From Manduca sexta (Eukaryota > Arthropoda > Insecta > Lepidoptera > Sphingidae): 64,000 nucleotides of DNA. The position numbers and the translations under genes were made by a program. Shown here one piece after another: positions 43,401 to 54,423 of this stretch (position 1 is its first letter; every line of letters starts with the position of its first letter). The notes beneath the pieces are model-generated. The model made no database searches. It was not told where the DNA came from and saw nothing but the letters and a program-made list of their open reading frames with translations. The DNA is taken from contig NC_051138.1 of the NCBI RefSeq assembly GCF_014839805.1, positions 3,656,983-3,720,982 of the forward strand. The letters are read 5' to 3'.

Positions 43401-46400
43401 GCTTAAATAATTTACGTGAATCGAACATTGTTTTTATCTCATCATTTATGATAAATTGTGAACATAACACGGTCTTTTTCAGTAAAACCTTGTCAATATC
43501 CCATAAAAAAATGGTAATTTCTGGAGTACTTGTCTATAGTATAAAAGGACCGACACGATCTGGGTAGCATCACTGTCCCACAAATAACCACCACGGTATC
43601 AATCACGAAGTGCTGAGTGTAGTTCTTATGGCTTGTAAGATATCCGCAGACCGAAACTACCACGTAACTATTTGAAGTTAACTTTCCCTCAATGTGATTT
43701 TCACAAAAGGCCGTACTTAAAGGCTAAAATATGTGACTGAATATCTGTATATTTCCTTTGTTTACGGTTCATAATTGTACGTTATTGGAGATTCACTTGG
43801 AGAACTTTGTCCAAATATTTGCGTTTTTGGCCAAAGCAATATCGACTTTGTGTAGATTATGTGCAAAATTTACGTTGGATAAGCCAAAATAAAAATATAT
43901 TAAATAAGCCATTCTTCCATTATGGCGTTATAATATTTATATTGTGTTTACTGGAAATTACGAGGGAAATTACGTCAATCCAACACTGTTTTTATGATGC
44001 AGCAAAATAATTAGCCGTGTAATGGTTTATTTGGTAAATGAATATTAATAACTATAATTTTTCCTCACTATTTATAAAAAGCAATAGTACCACAAACAAA
44101 ATATACATATAACCATACGAAAATATAATATACTAGTGCATAAGTATATAACAGCATACGTAACAACAATTAGAATAATAAACCAGAGCATGTGTATCGA
44201 GTCTCCCAATTTCGTAAATCAAATCCTAATTAGTATTTCAAAGTTAAACAACAAACGATCCAAATTCCTCTTTAATTGGATGGTAATTGAAATCAGTGGT
44301 TTGAATTAAATCCATACCTACATGCAATAGTGACCTAACCAACATTTTATATAAAAATGTGGTACTAAATACTCGGAAGCTACTACTTAGCATGTAAATT
44401 AATTTTTGCGGTTGCCAATGTCTTGTGGTCTATTGTTTTAAATATTATTTTCAAGCAGTCAGTGGACATGCTTACTGATGTTTTTCCGAGATTACGTTCG
44501 AGATCATAACTTAGGCACAAGTTTGGGGTAAAATATTTCATCATCGGCCGCAAGATGTCCACTGCTGAACATGGGCCTCCACCAAGATTTCCAGATCGAT
44601 CTATTGGAAGCGGCCCACATCCAGCGATCTCTTGCGACTTTTATGACGTCATCTGTCCACCTCGTGGGTGGACGTGAAATATTCCATAAATGGACATTAT
44701 TTAAGAGCTAATAAAAGAACATTATTTATCTTTTACATTCTTTTTCTACTAAACCCGACTCCATTTTCCATTACACATATTTGCTTTACCGTGTCAGATT
44801 CATATTGCTATCAAATCACCTTGGCAGTAAGTGATTAAATAAAATTTGCACTTAGACGTTTCGATCTCGCCGCATTAATTTCTAATTTGCAAGTGTGTTG
44901 CGTCTGTTTTACATGTCTGCAACCTCTATTATCGTTCAAGGTGTTTTGTCTTCCGATATCAGATTTAAACGACAGTTGTATAAAAAAAAATTAATCCTCC
45001 TTTTTTATTAGGCCGCGGCATATTTTAAATGGGGGCGGCACAAATAGGGCTCACTTTTTAAAATTGAGTGCGGGACATATTGTGTATTTGTTTTATTAGG
45101 TCACCAAACTGTTAATAACAAAGCATGATACCTACGAATTTTGTTGCAATCAGAGACTTTTTTTGGTTCACGCAAAAATCTGAGGGGCCACGGGTAGCCT
45201 ATACTTAAAGAAGGTATAAATCCTGCACTGCTCCGTGGCCTAGTTATACTAAGACACGACTGTCGTACTGAGATTTCGGGTGCGATCCACAGATAAGATA
45301 TAGTGATATCGAGTTTTTCTGCTCATCATCACGGATTTCGCTAATTTTTTACGGAACGGCGACAGGATCATCCCCTTTCACATCATGGGATAGAATGTAC
45401 GTAAAAGTCGGCTCACGCTTTTGCCTATCCCTTCGAAGGCAAAAGCAGCAACTCTATGTAACATTTTTTAAAGTTACAAAATTAAGGTCGAGGTTGAGCT
45501 ATATTTAGCAGGAGTTTGAGGTGACATTGAACTGAAGTAGGTCAACTTTAAGTACCAAGTTACATTAATAATTGATGGCTAGTCTGTATTCAATGTATGA
45601 CTATTCACCCTCATTAATACCAAAAAAAAAAAATTCTGATGCAATCCAAGTGTTACTAAAAAAAAAAAATTATATAAACAAAATCATACCTTTCCCAACA
45701 CAATTTTGTTGGCAATAATTTTCTATATCCATCTCTGATGTAAGGATTGTGCTGTAAATAAATCGGTGCCTCTTCATATTTCAACAGCTTTCTATAGTTC
45801 ATATATTCTTCATCCTCTTTGGTCAAGTTATTGTTGTCTTCCAACTTCTTGCCTCTGCGCAGCAGTGTGGTGCCCGGACAGTATTTTGTGTGACACTCAT
45901 CTGTTACCTAGGTATTAAATAAAAAATGTGTTGGAGAAGAAATCTAGATTATTCATTCCTAATAGTTGGCCATACAGCTGTTATTTTTTTAGTTGTGTGT
46001 TGGCATCTCTAATTTCCAAAGTAAGTAAGATACACATTTTGTTGAATAAATGTTTTCACATGTTAAATAATTATAACATTATTCAACTGTTCAACTTTGT
46101 ATAATGCTTTCAAAAGTTGAATAGTTGAATAATATTGTAATATTTAAATGCTTATATAGTTTAAATATTTAGTCACTAATATAGTTCTGTAAAATTATAC
46201 CACTTAGCTAGGAAGCATCATTAATAATCTAATTATCTCACTATTTTGTTTTCCAATTAGACAATGTGGTTGCATGGCAAGAAAGCCCTTTTTGACAACA
46301 AAAATAAATAAATTATCAGCCTTTGTATAATATGTTATATTGTCCCATGATCTTAACTTTGGAATTAAATGAAAATAATATTTTTCTGTTTTATAATAGT

Positions 46401-46914
46401 GATTGTTCTGTAAACCAACTTATTTTATTCATTATAATTGTAATAAAAGAGGACAAGAAACTTTAACCTTATAAAACAAAATTTCGTTCATTAATCATGC
46501 CACACGAAATAAAATTAACATGTATGGACCTAACGAGTGTATGTTGGCCCGAATAATATCTAACAAATGCAATAATAATAATTGTGGCAATGATTTTATA
46601 AATTAAACCTAAAATTAATTTAGTAAACCAACCATAACATATTAATTTAATATAGGCGGCTGTTATTTTCCGGTAATTATTAATTAGAAATAATGATAAA
46701 ACGATGTTAGTTGAGTAAAGCCTTCACTTTCCATGATATCGTAAACTTTTAACGAAGTGAAAAGTACACTGTAACCGTAAGTATGAATTAATTACAAGGA
46801 AGTTAGTTAAAATATCTTTGGCACAAAAGATCAAGTTTTACTTACTTTTTCTATGGACATAAATTGTACAGTTTCTGCCTGACATTCACATTTACTCGTC
46901 ATAATCAAAGTCAT
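28265..46914 (-). CDS. PAQR3: PAQR3-type progestin/adipoQ receptor family membrane protein, complete, 7 coding exons
   Basis: Seven exons join in phase: 46914-46846, 45907-45690, 42965-42809, 35848-35696, 31466-31278, 29386-29318 and 28429-28265. They total 1020 nt, giving 339 aa plus stop, with GT/AG at every intron. The protein reads like animal PAQR3 (about 311 aa in human). It has NPYIRDGYR at 77-85, NETMNIW before the first membrane helix, and seven hydrophobic segments. The family's metal-site residues are present: S154-x3-H158 in SALYH, D175, and H302-x3-H306 in GHSHQWWH. PERWFPGQMDYLG at 287-299 is a PAQR3 hallmark. In vertebrates PAQR3 (RKTG) sits in the Golgi membrane, tethers Raf kinases there and dampens ERK signalling; the same role here is inference. 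The N-terminus is longer than in vertebrates and contains four cysteines. The introns (0.9-7 kb) are rich in retroposons. Other PAQR members are less likely because of the NPYI and PERWFPGQ motifs. Confidence 0.93.
29318..29386 (-). CDS. PAQR3: PAQR3 coding exon 6 (TM6)
   Basis: A short 69-nt phase-0 exon between 'ttccag' and 'gtgagt'. It encodes FFPRVIGMYIISG and a hydrophobic run ending IIYAFK, equivalent to the PRVIVMYMI segment of vertebrate PAQR3. Confidence 0.92.
29820..30215 (+). repeat. Moderately GC-rich dispersed repeat in PAQR3 intron
   Basis: Contains cacctgatgttaagcgaagt and cggccggcacaatcatgccg. The downstream 29985-30214 frame is open for 76 codons but shows no recognisable protein. 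I read it as transposon-derived, not genic. Confidence 0.45.
31278..31466 (-). CDS. PAQR3: PAQR3 coding exon 5 (TM4-TM5)
   Basis: This 189-nt phase-0 exon lies between a 'ttccag' acceptor and a 'gtgggt' donor. It encodes two hydrophobic helices around QIPRLGVPYAVK and ends GVLPTLHWTYAMGG, equivalent to GVIPTLHW in vertebrate PAQR3. Confidence 0.94.
31556..31826 (+). mobile_element. Lepidopteran tRNA-derived SINE (type with 'tagtagaagagc' tail)
   Basis: Shares ggagtggaacggact, gtgtattctttgtgaat, gagaagttctct, gtgaagtctgccaatc, ctaggccagc and ggtggactaaggcctaa, with a tail ending in attattatta, with copies at 36770 and 38515. Lies between PAQR3 exons 4 and 5. Confidence 0.8.
32690..32965. mobile_element. 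LINE-tail-like fragments, two copies
   Basis: Two adjacent copies share ctcaggaa.tatt..accgat, 'agttacattacttctg', gctctaggctactttt and ccgggaaa.ttttatcccg. Located in the PAQR3 exon 4-5 intron. Confidence 0.55.
33455..33605. mobile_element. LINE-tail-like fragment
   Basis: Contains ggaactactgtaccgatttt, actaataggaagctcctgag, atttatcccggaaaaacttt and aagcgggcgg, related to 32690-32965. Confidence 0.5.
34190..34352. mobile_element. LINE-tail-like fragment
   Basis: Contains acgccagaactgctgaacga, atttggatgaaatttgacat, ccttttatcccggaaaac and cacgcgggcg..gcgagcc. Confidence 0.55.
35696..35848 (-). CDS. PAQR3: PAQR3 coding exon 4 (TM2-TM3, metal-site S, H, D)
   Basis: This 153-nt phase-0 exon lies between a 'ttccag' acceptor and a 'gtaagt' donor. 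It encodes LLSALYHTFSC (S154 and H158 of the conserved SxxxH), then YDLFGIAL with D175, then TSGVYYAFW. These match the PAQR3 series SVGYHLFSC / DYAGIS / SGVFYAF. Confidence 0.94.
35905..36120 (+). mobile_element. LINE-tail-like fragment
   Basis: Contains gtttcatccaaatcagttca, cagtagttttttcgttac, aacaaacatacatcca and a terminal tataatattagtagga. It starts 57 bp upstream of PAQR3 exon 4. Confidence 0.6.
36130..36260. repeat. 'aaaaggaggaggttctcaa' type lepidopteran repeat
   Basis: ttaaaaaaggagaaggttct near 36144, followed by a T-rich stretch and ttgttacctcagaactgac. A reverse-strand relative (cctcctcctttttttgaagt, cggttaa) lies at 14890-14920. Confidence 0.5.
36770..36990 (-). mobile_element. 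Lepidopteran SINE, same family, opposite orientation
   Basis: Reverse complement of the family. Contains ctactactgagagggattagg, cacgctggcctagtgcgg and gagaatttctcaggtatgc. The tRNA-like head is missing. Confidence 0.78.
37183..37361. mobile_element. MITE-like element with GGGCC-TTATTC inverted ends (copy 2)
   Basis: Begins gggcccttattctgtatgat and ends gatagagaataaggcccc. Same length (179 bp) and very similar to copy 1 when inverted. Includes acgcgtaacgcggccgtgtc. Confidence 0.8.
38515..38812 (+). mobile_element. Lepidopteran SINE, most complete copy of this family
   Basis: Starts with a tRNA-like head (gcgatagcctagttgggtg, B box gttcaaatccc). It then runs through the whole shared body to ctctcagtagtagaggaggc and cagcagtggacacc. 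Confidence 0.82.
39296..39538. mobile_element. Foldback MITE 1 of an adjacent pair
   Basis: Arms of about 55 bp (39296-39350 and 39483-39538) share ttatttatctaagga, gcattgctgtgataacaag and tctgttt as reverse complements with about three mismatches. The interior is about 130 bp. Confidence 0.82.
39564..39752. mobile_element. Foldback MITE 2 of an adjacent pair
   Basis: Perfect 33-bp inverted repeat: 39564-39596 (aatctgcaaaattgcgaaga and onward) and 39720-39752. The two arms enclose 123 bp. It starts 25 bp after foldback 1 ends. Confidence 0.85.
40207..40374. mobile_element. MITE-like element with CAGTGGCGAA inverted ends (copy B)
   Basis: Starts cagtggcgaaatgtgaaatt and ends gagccttcgccattg. 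168 bp; related to copy A, reversed. Confidence 0.65.
40604..40882 (+). pseudogene. Frameshifted fossil of a multicopy arthropod protein (PCH..AVER family)
   Basis: Frame 1 (40604-40726) reads FGHDGSLSEQTIKDLVASNA, then VELADYPCHPY before TAG. A shift by one base at 40726 continues LAVERCLKIVIEAS, then ARDEFIRSKSKS up to a stop near 40875. I recall repeated arthropod proteins with PCHTQAVER..LVTEAS..RDGFIR at their C-terminus; the family is probably mobile-element related, but I cannot name it. Broken by at least one frameshift. Confidence 0.5.
42173..42336. mobile_element. Diverged inverted-repeat element
   Basis: Arms share aataaacgattc, caatc, aaccaatca and gtattt as imperfect reverse complements. 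Probably an old MITE. Lies in the PAQR3 exon 3-4 intron, about 470 bp from exon 3. Confidence 0.5.
42809..42965 (-). CDS. PAQR3: PAQR3 coding exon 3 (TM1 and start of TM2)
   Basis: This 157-nt exon sits between a 'tttcag' acceptor and a 'gtgagt' donor. It starts by completing Ser96 and continues IFWWTNETMNIWTHIFGFF, the very conserved PAQR entry to helix 1. It ends in phase 0 inside helix 2 (FSCFM). Confidence 0.93.
44541..44690 (-). pseudogene. Non-LTR retrotransposon C-terminal coding remnant
   Basis: Minus-strand translation gives TRWTDDVIKVARDRWMW, then NRSIWKS. After a one-base frameshift it continues EAHVQQWTSCG. This is the familiar end of a lepidopteran LINE endonuclease/reverse transcriptase ORF (TRWTDD...EAYVQQWTS). 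The rest of the element is absent, as expected for 5' truncation. Confidence 0.75.
45224..45450 (+). mobile_element. tRNA-derived SINE
   Basis: A-box-like gtggcctagttatac near 45232, B-box-like gggtgcgatcc near 45284, then a body with gcgacaggatcatccccttt and catgggatagaatg. Same family as 16184-16400. It lies between PAQR3 exons 2 and 3. Confidence 0.75.
45690..45907 (-). CDS. PAQR3: PAQR3 coding exon 2
   Basis: This 218-nt exon lies between a 'tacctag' acceptor and a 'gtatga' donor and ends in phase 2 (AG|C gives Ser96). It encodes an acidic linker (KLEDNNNLTKEDEEYMNYRK) and the family motif HNPYIRDGYR..LPTKLCWE that precedes the first helix. Confidence 0.92.
46078..46133. repeat. Short inverted repeat (22-bp arms)
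   Basis: attattcaactgttcaact and aaaagttgaatagttgaata are reverse complements with about two mismatches around a 12-bp spacer. In the PAQR3 exon 1-2 intron. Confidence 0.6.
46846..46914 (-). CDS. PAQR3: PAQR3 coding exon 1 (start codon)
   Basis: The ATG at 46914-46912 opens 23 codons ending in SIEK, followed by a gtaagt donor at 46845. The exon ends in phase 0. The first ATG after an in-frame upstream stop-rich stretch was chosen; the second Met (codon 5) is an alternative start. Two cysteines (C9, C11) lie here. No homologue of this short cytoplasmic N-terminus is recalled from vertebrate PAQR3, so the start is less certain than the downstream exons. Confidence 0.78.
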
Positions 46915-47531
46915 GCTGAATATTTTACAATAATAATAATTATTATAAACAAAAACTTCACATAATATAAATCACTTTTTAAAGCATTACAATAATTTTA
47001 TTGGTGTTAATTCAACAATAACGTCGGACGCAATAAACGTAACTACAAATAAGTAACACCCAAAACACCTCTCCTTCTCGTAATTATTGGCAAACTGTTT
47101 TTTTTTCTTCTTGAATCCTGAGTTTGACATTCGTATCTCGAGTTGCCAACTAAGGGGAACCTGCCAAGTTGGAATTGATATTAATTGATACTGTGGTTAG
47201 TTATTCATTCATAATTTTGTAAAAAGTTCCTAATTTTGCATACCTACTTATCGCTTTTGCCAAGTACACATACTTGGTAAACGTTCAAGTTTCAGCCTAC
47301 TTTTAGAAGAAATTCAGAAACGGAATTCAGATCTGAAAAACGAATGATTGCCTCACATATTTCTTTTCAGTAATGTTGCCACTTTCCGACTCAGCGTGAT
47401 AAACAAAGCTAGAGTTAAAAAAACATTATGAAAAAGTTAACTATTTGAAAAATTAATTCAAACAATTGCATTATCAAAAATATATTGTTTTCTTTACAAA
47501 AATTTCACTCATTAATAATAATTCAGAGACT

Positions 47532-47556
47532 TGATATGATATGATATGATATGAAA
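47532..47556. repeat. (TGATA)n microsatellite
   Basis: About five copies of a 5-bp unit (tgata/gatat) can be read directly. It lies in the PAQR3-effete intergenic region. Confidence 0.85.
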
Positions 47557-48681
47557 AGGAGAACTAGAACATAAATAAAAACAACAATATATGTCAAATC
47601 TTTGATATACATCCAATTATTATTTTATTTTAAACTAGGTAAAATGGACTTGATTCTAGACCAAATTTCTTTATGTAGATTATGGACTATAGTATTGCTA
47701 GTGTTGTCACTTGTCGTGGTCCCGCTTAAAGGAAGAATTTTATAGGCTAGACCTACAAGTTATAAAGAGCTTCAACTATTTAATGATGAATTATTTTATC
47801 ACCAATACTTAATTCAAATTGTTTCGCAAAGCTTTCAATATTGAAACTAGTTCATCTAAGTACTTCGAATATTAATCCAAACTATAAAGTACAAAAAATA
47901 TTTAAGCATCGTGTAAATTAAGTACCTATTGTAGTTTATAGCTATATAACAAAATTATATTGAAACTACTATTCATATATTTTTTAAAAATAACTGCCTG
48001 TCTATTAAACGTTTACGTCTAAATCACTCACCAGAATTTTATACATTTTGGTACTGGATTTGCCTCAGAGATTAAACTTGAACCATACTAAAGAAATTAC
48101 CATGATTATTTTTTATCCCGGCACAGTATATAAAGGGTCTTTCATACCGGAAAATAAATGTCACGTGGGTAAAGCTGCTATAATATATAATTTTTCGAAG
48201 GAATATACTCATCGTTTAACTACCGCTGGGTTTCAAGCAATTTTCTTATGTTTTTAAAGCGAACATCGCAAATGTGCGTTTGTGATTGTGTGTGGGTCTG
48301 TGATCTAATATTGCAGAAAAATAAGCTAGTTAAAAAAATATATATGTATGTATGTTTATAAGTAATTAGCAAAGGAACATTTGATATTGCATTGCGAAAA
48401 CGCCTCGAGTATGCGGGTCGTGCGGAGTGGCATCGAAAAACCGCCATCGGAAAATTTCTTGGTTGGCCCCTAAGGCTAATACGCGATTACCGCGCGACAA
48501 CCGCAAGAATCTTTTCACATCGTCTAACTATAACATAATTTCGATAAAATTATATCAACTTCCATAAATCGGATCATAAAAATTACCGACAGATCCTTCA
48601 ATTTTATGCTGATAAATCGACTATAAATAATATTTGCATACTTAAATGTGTTTTCAATTAGTTACCTATCGAAGACATAAT

Positions 48682-48725
48682 TTTATTATCATAATATAGT
48701 AAGTTTATTATCATAATATAGTAAG
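48682..48725. repeat. 22-bp perfect tandem duplication
   Basis: Two identical adjacent 22-nt units (48682-48703 and 48704-48725) beginning tttattatcataat. No coding role. Confidence 0.9.
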
Positions 48726-49562
48726 AAAAATTTGATTGTCGTAATTGTCGTCTCTTGCGGTAATTCACGTAATATTATACTATTTAAAGGTATAGAAAAT
48801 AGTACACCAGTTTTTTTATTCTATCGCTTGGTTAATTTTATAAATGAATGAAATTTTCATGCCCACGTGCCTTCTTCCTGGTATTTACACCTGGAAGTTT
48901 CAAATTGCAAATATGTGTTTTAAATAGCTAGCGTGTCAGTAATGAATATCCACAAAATTTTCCAAAAATAGCGCTTTGGGCATTCCTCATTCCTCGAAAG
49001 GTGATGACGTCATATCCCATTTCGAACAGTATTGCTATATGAAAAAATAATTTACTTATCGATAATAAATAGACAGTAATATTTTTCAAAAATAATGACA
49101 ATAATTATTTTCTAAAATAGCATTGGAACCATAATAATTTTGTAATTTCTTATCTTGTAATCAGGCACTAACTGAAATCCATAAATTTACAACAGAGGAT
49201 AAATTAAAAAACATATGTTTGAAAATACTGCTCGGACATAACAGATGAGTAATTCTGATTTCTGAACGCTCTTTGTGAATGGTCGATTTTCCTGTTTGCT
49301 GTTCTCCATTTGCTGAAAGTGTTTAATTTGTTACAACCCGTGCTCTGTTCCAATTCTTATTATTTCGTATTATAAGTTATGATTATTTTTTATTTAAGCG
49401 TTTAAAGTTCGATCATAATAGTTGAATTTTGATAATTACTACGACTTGGGTGGTACTTTTGCGTTTAGACGGGAGCCATCTTGCAATCTCTAATCAAAGG
49501 TCCTTGGCTCACAGTTTCGTTGTCTAGCTGAAAGTCAGTTTATTCCATCATAAAATAATCAA

Positions 49563-51658
<2,096 letters not shown>

Positions 51659-53963
51659 TGAGTCAATTGTGACGTCAGTAACACATACACACACATCGCC
51701 ACAGCCCGGGCTCTAGTCCCCCCCCCCCTCTCCCTCGACCCTATCCCCTGTCCCTGCTCCCTATCCTGTCATTCTCTTAAAACATAAATTATACTGGAGA
51801 TTGTAAAATTGTTCATGGTCATTTTGGATCTGTCTAAGTTTTGTCTATCTGACAATATTTATGTGCAAATTTACTGCATCTAAGTAAATATTACGCATGT
51901 GCAAAATACAGTTTCTGGTTTTGTCTATAATTACGTACATTTTCTATAAGAGCAAAATTTCATTTTGTTTACATTGATGTGTCAGTAGATGTCTTTACAC
52001 TCTTTAGTTGAAGTTTAAAGATTAGTTAAATTTACATGATTTGAATTTATGTAATTCCTAAACTATTTGTACTTTAACTAGGATTTAAATTGCATTGTAA
52101 AACTGTACAATAGCCATATGTTTAGGAAATGGAGCGTTCCTTGCTTACATCTTGTCCAGTTCACTTAGGAATTTTGTCAATGATAAGTGAAGCTCATAAG
52201 TGTTAAGAACATTTTGGGTAATGTAAGTAAGCGGTATAACAAAATGAGCTCGTTGACGGAGTCGAATGAGTGTTATTTTTTTTTTACTAGAAACATCGTT
52301 TTTTAAGTTAGTAAATGTAGCGTGCTACAGACCACACTGACATTGATTGGTCAGTTTTCTTTCATCCACAATATTTTATGACATTGAAAAACGCTCCAAT
52401 AGTTAAACGTTCAGTATAAAATTACAGTGTATCTCATAAGATGATAAGTTACAATTAATCTAGATTTTTTTCAATATGGCAAACTTTATATTATAATTTT
52501 ATCTAATATATATTGTGGTTGTAAGGACACCTGCGTTGTAATTTCCACATTATGTCCCATCCAGAGTTCCATCCTTGTTTCCCTCGGTACATTGAACAAT
52601 ACTTAGAGAACAGTCGAGTGTCTTGGCATTAGTGGCAAAATATGATGTGTTATACTTACAGCTGCAGGCAAGCAAGAGGAAGCTTTCGTTCACTTGGTAA
52701 ACACTGGGAGATATAAAAAATAAAGCTTTTAAATTGTAATCAATCAACATCTTGTGTTTTAGCTTCACTAAATTGTAAGAAACAATAAATTATTGTGTAT
52801 GTAAATAACACTCTGAGCTTTATTTAGGCGTCATCCTAATAAGTGAGCAGCTGTAAATAAATCACTTTGAAGTTTTAAATTAGTTGGCATAGTTTCTCAC
52901 AGGTCGCTGACTGACCACAAACAATGCCAAAATTAGAATGTTTTCTTCCTGCTAAGATTTATTTTTGCAGAAATGCGATCTAAAGTAAAATATGTCAACA
53001 AGGCATTTCCCGGGTCTTGTATAGTGCTATTGTTTTTATTTGGTATACTGAAAGAAACCATGTGTTTGCGCAAAAACTATGTGGTAATACTCAGGACCTA
53101 GGTGAAAAATGTTTGCTCTCTACAAGTGCTAGGCTTTAGTTGGCCAGATTTTTATAAAATATGCTCGATGTGTTAGGAATATCAATTAAAGCGCCATCTA
53201 TCGAGAAAACCGAAAATTCTTATTGAGAGGGGGTGGTAAATTAATATTTCAATATTTGCACATAAATAAGTACATTTTTAGAATGTATTGAAATTGCTTA
53301 AAATATTTTTCTTCGCTTTTGAGCGTGGTATATTAAAAATAAAACATTTTTTGTGTATTTTTAAGTCATTATAGTAATGTTGTACTGACGCCAATTTGTT
53401 TCATTCGTCAAATCTTTTTCATAACAAGTGGTTGAGAACTAGGGAGAGGAACTTGACCCCATGAGACCTAGTCTGCGCCCACTAGGACAGAAGCTGAACT
53501 ATTAGCTATTCTTAGAACGTAGATACTTTACATGGCGCTACCTGGAATTGGTATATTTGTATATTAGTACTATTTAGTTATTTTTTTGTATGAGACGCTT
53601 ATTGATGTACATTTCGACTAACGTCTACTCTTCAAATACCGTGTCTGAGGTATTTGCTTTTATTAATATTTGTTAATTATAAATATTCAATGTAAATGCA
53701 ATTCATATGTAAATAAAAATTGCGTTCTTTTGTTTACGAGCCTCAGAATTTACATTGCAATGAAATTCCTATTACGTCCGCATTTATTTTAATAATTAAT
53801 TAATTAGAATCTTGATAAATACTATAAAACTACCTTAATTATTAATCGAAATAGCTGAAACCAATAGAAAATACTTAATTTATGAATAAGATGTAAACGT
53901 AAATTTGATCCTATGAACAAGGATTCTGTATCGTCTGTATTATGTACATTTTAAATAAATAAA
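51659..53963 (+). other. effete 3' UTR (probable extent)
   Basis: No gene is seen here on either strand. It starts with a CA-rich stretch and an 11-C run (51718-51728). Candidate plus-strand poly(A) signals occur near 52786, near 53712 and, doubled, at 53954-53963 (AATAAATAAA). Alternative ends are therefore likely. Extent is inferred from signals only. Confidence 0.5.
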
Positions 53964-53988
53964 CGACACATAAACACTACTGTTTATT
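53954..53988. terminator. Facing poly(A) signals of effete (+) and the cadherin (-)
   Basis: The plus strand has AATAAA at 53954-53959 and again at 53958-53963. The minus strand has AATAAA at 53988-53983 (tttatt on plus), 86 bp beyond the cadherin stop. The genes are tail-to-tail and cleavage products could overlap by a few tens of bases. Confidence 0.6.
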
Positions 53989-54073
53989 ACTGAAAAATCT
54001 TGATACAAAATGAAAAACATAGGTACACAATTTACAAAAGGCACATAAACTACATTATAAATTAAATTAAAGA

Positions 54074-54423
54074 TTACAATTCAGTCGTTTCCATATTTTT
54101 TGCGTTTTTCATCTGTTCTAATTGTTGGTAGAAATCGTATTTGGCTTGATTGGTTTGGGGGTCTGTTTCGTTAGAGTCTATGGATGGGAAACCTGCTGTG
54201 GTGATGAAGTAGGGCTTTTCATTGGATAAGTCTTGGTCCACTGCGTTTTCGTCCAGCGAGTCCCTTTCCGAGCGGCTCAGCTGATCGTCCGACTTGTACC
54301 AGTCGTTTTCATACGCGTGCAACCATATAGGATTTGAACCCTTGGTGCTGTGTTTGTTTGTGTTAGGCACACGTCCGCCAGAGCTGCGGATGGTCATGTC
54401 GGACTCCCCCGGCGCCGGTGACG
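54074..54423 (-). CDS. Cad99C: Cad99C terminal coding exon (cytoplasmic tail, stop)
   Basis: 350 nt after a 'ttaacag' acceptor; enters in phase 1 (T|CG gives Ser415). Encodes SPAPGESD, VPNTNKHS, SNPIWLHAYEND, then an acidic and Gln-rich end finishing NMETTEL. TAA is at 54076-54074. Confidence 0.9.

Larger units (their letters stand above)
42966..45689 (-). other. PAQR3 intron 2
   Basis: Contains a TATAAAAGG promoter-like word on the plus strand at 43540-43548, a LINE remnant (44541-44690) and a SINE (45224-45450). No additional exon seen. Confidence 0.6.
46915..49562. promoter_or_regulatory. Divergent promoter region between PAQR3 and effete
   Basis: About 2.6 kb separate the two start codons, which point away from each other. 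The PAQR3 5' UTR probably lies between 46915 and about 47170. The effete side carries GCCATCTTG (49475-49483), a YY1/Pho-type motif common at housekeeping start sites, about 80 bp before the ATG. In between are a short (tgata)n microsatellite near 47532-47556 and a 22-bp tandem duplication at 48682-48725. No TATA box is evident near either gene. Confidence 0.5.
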
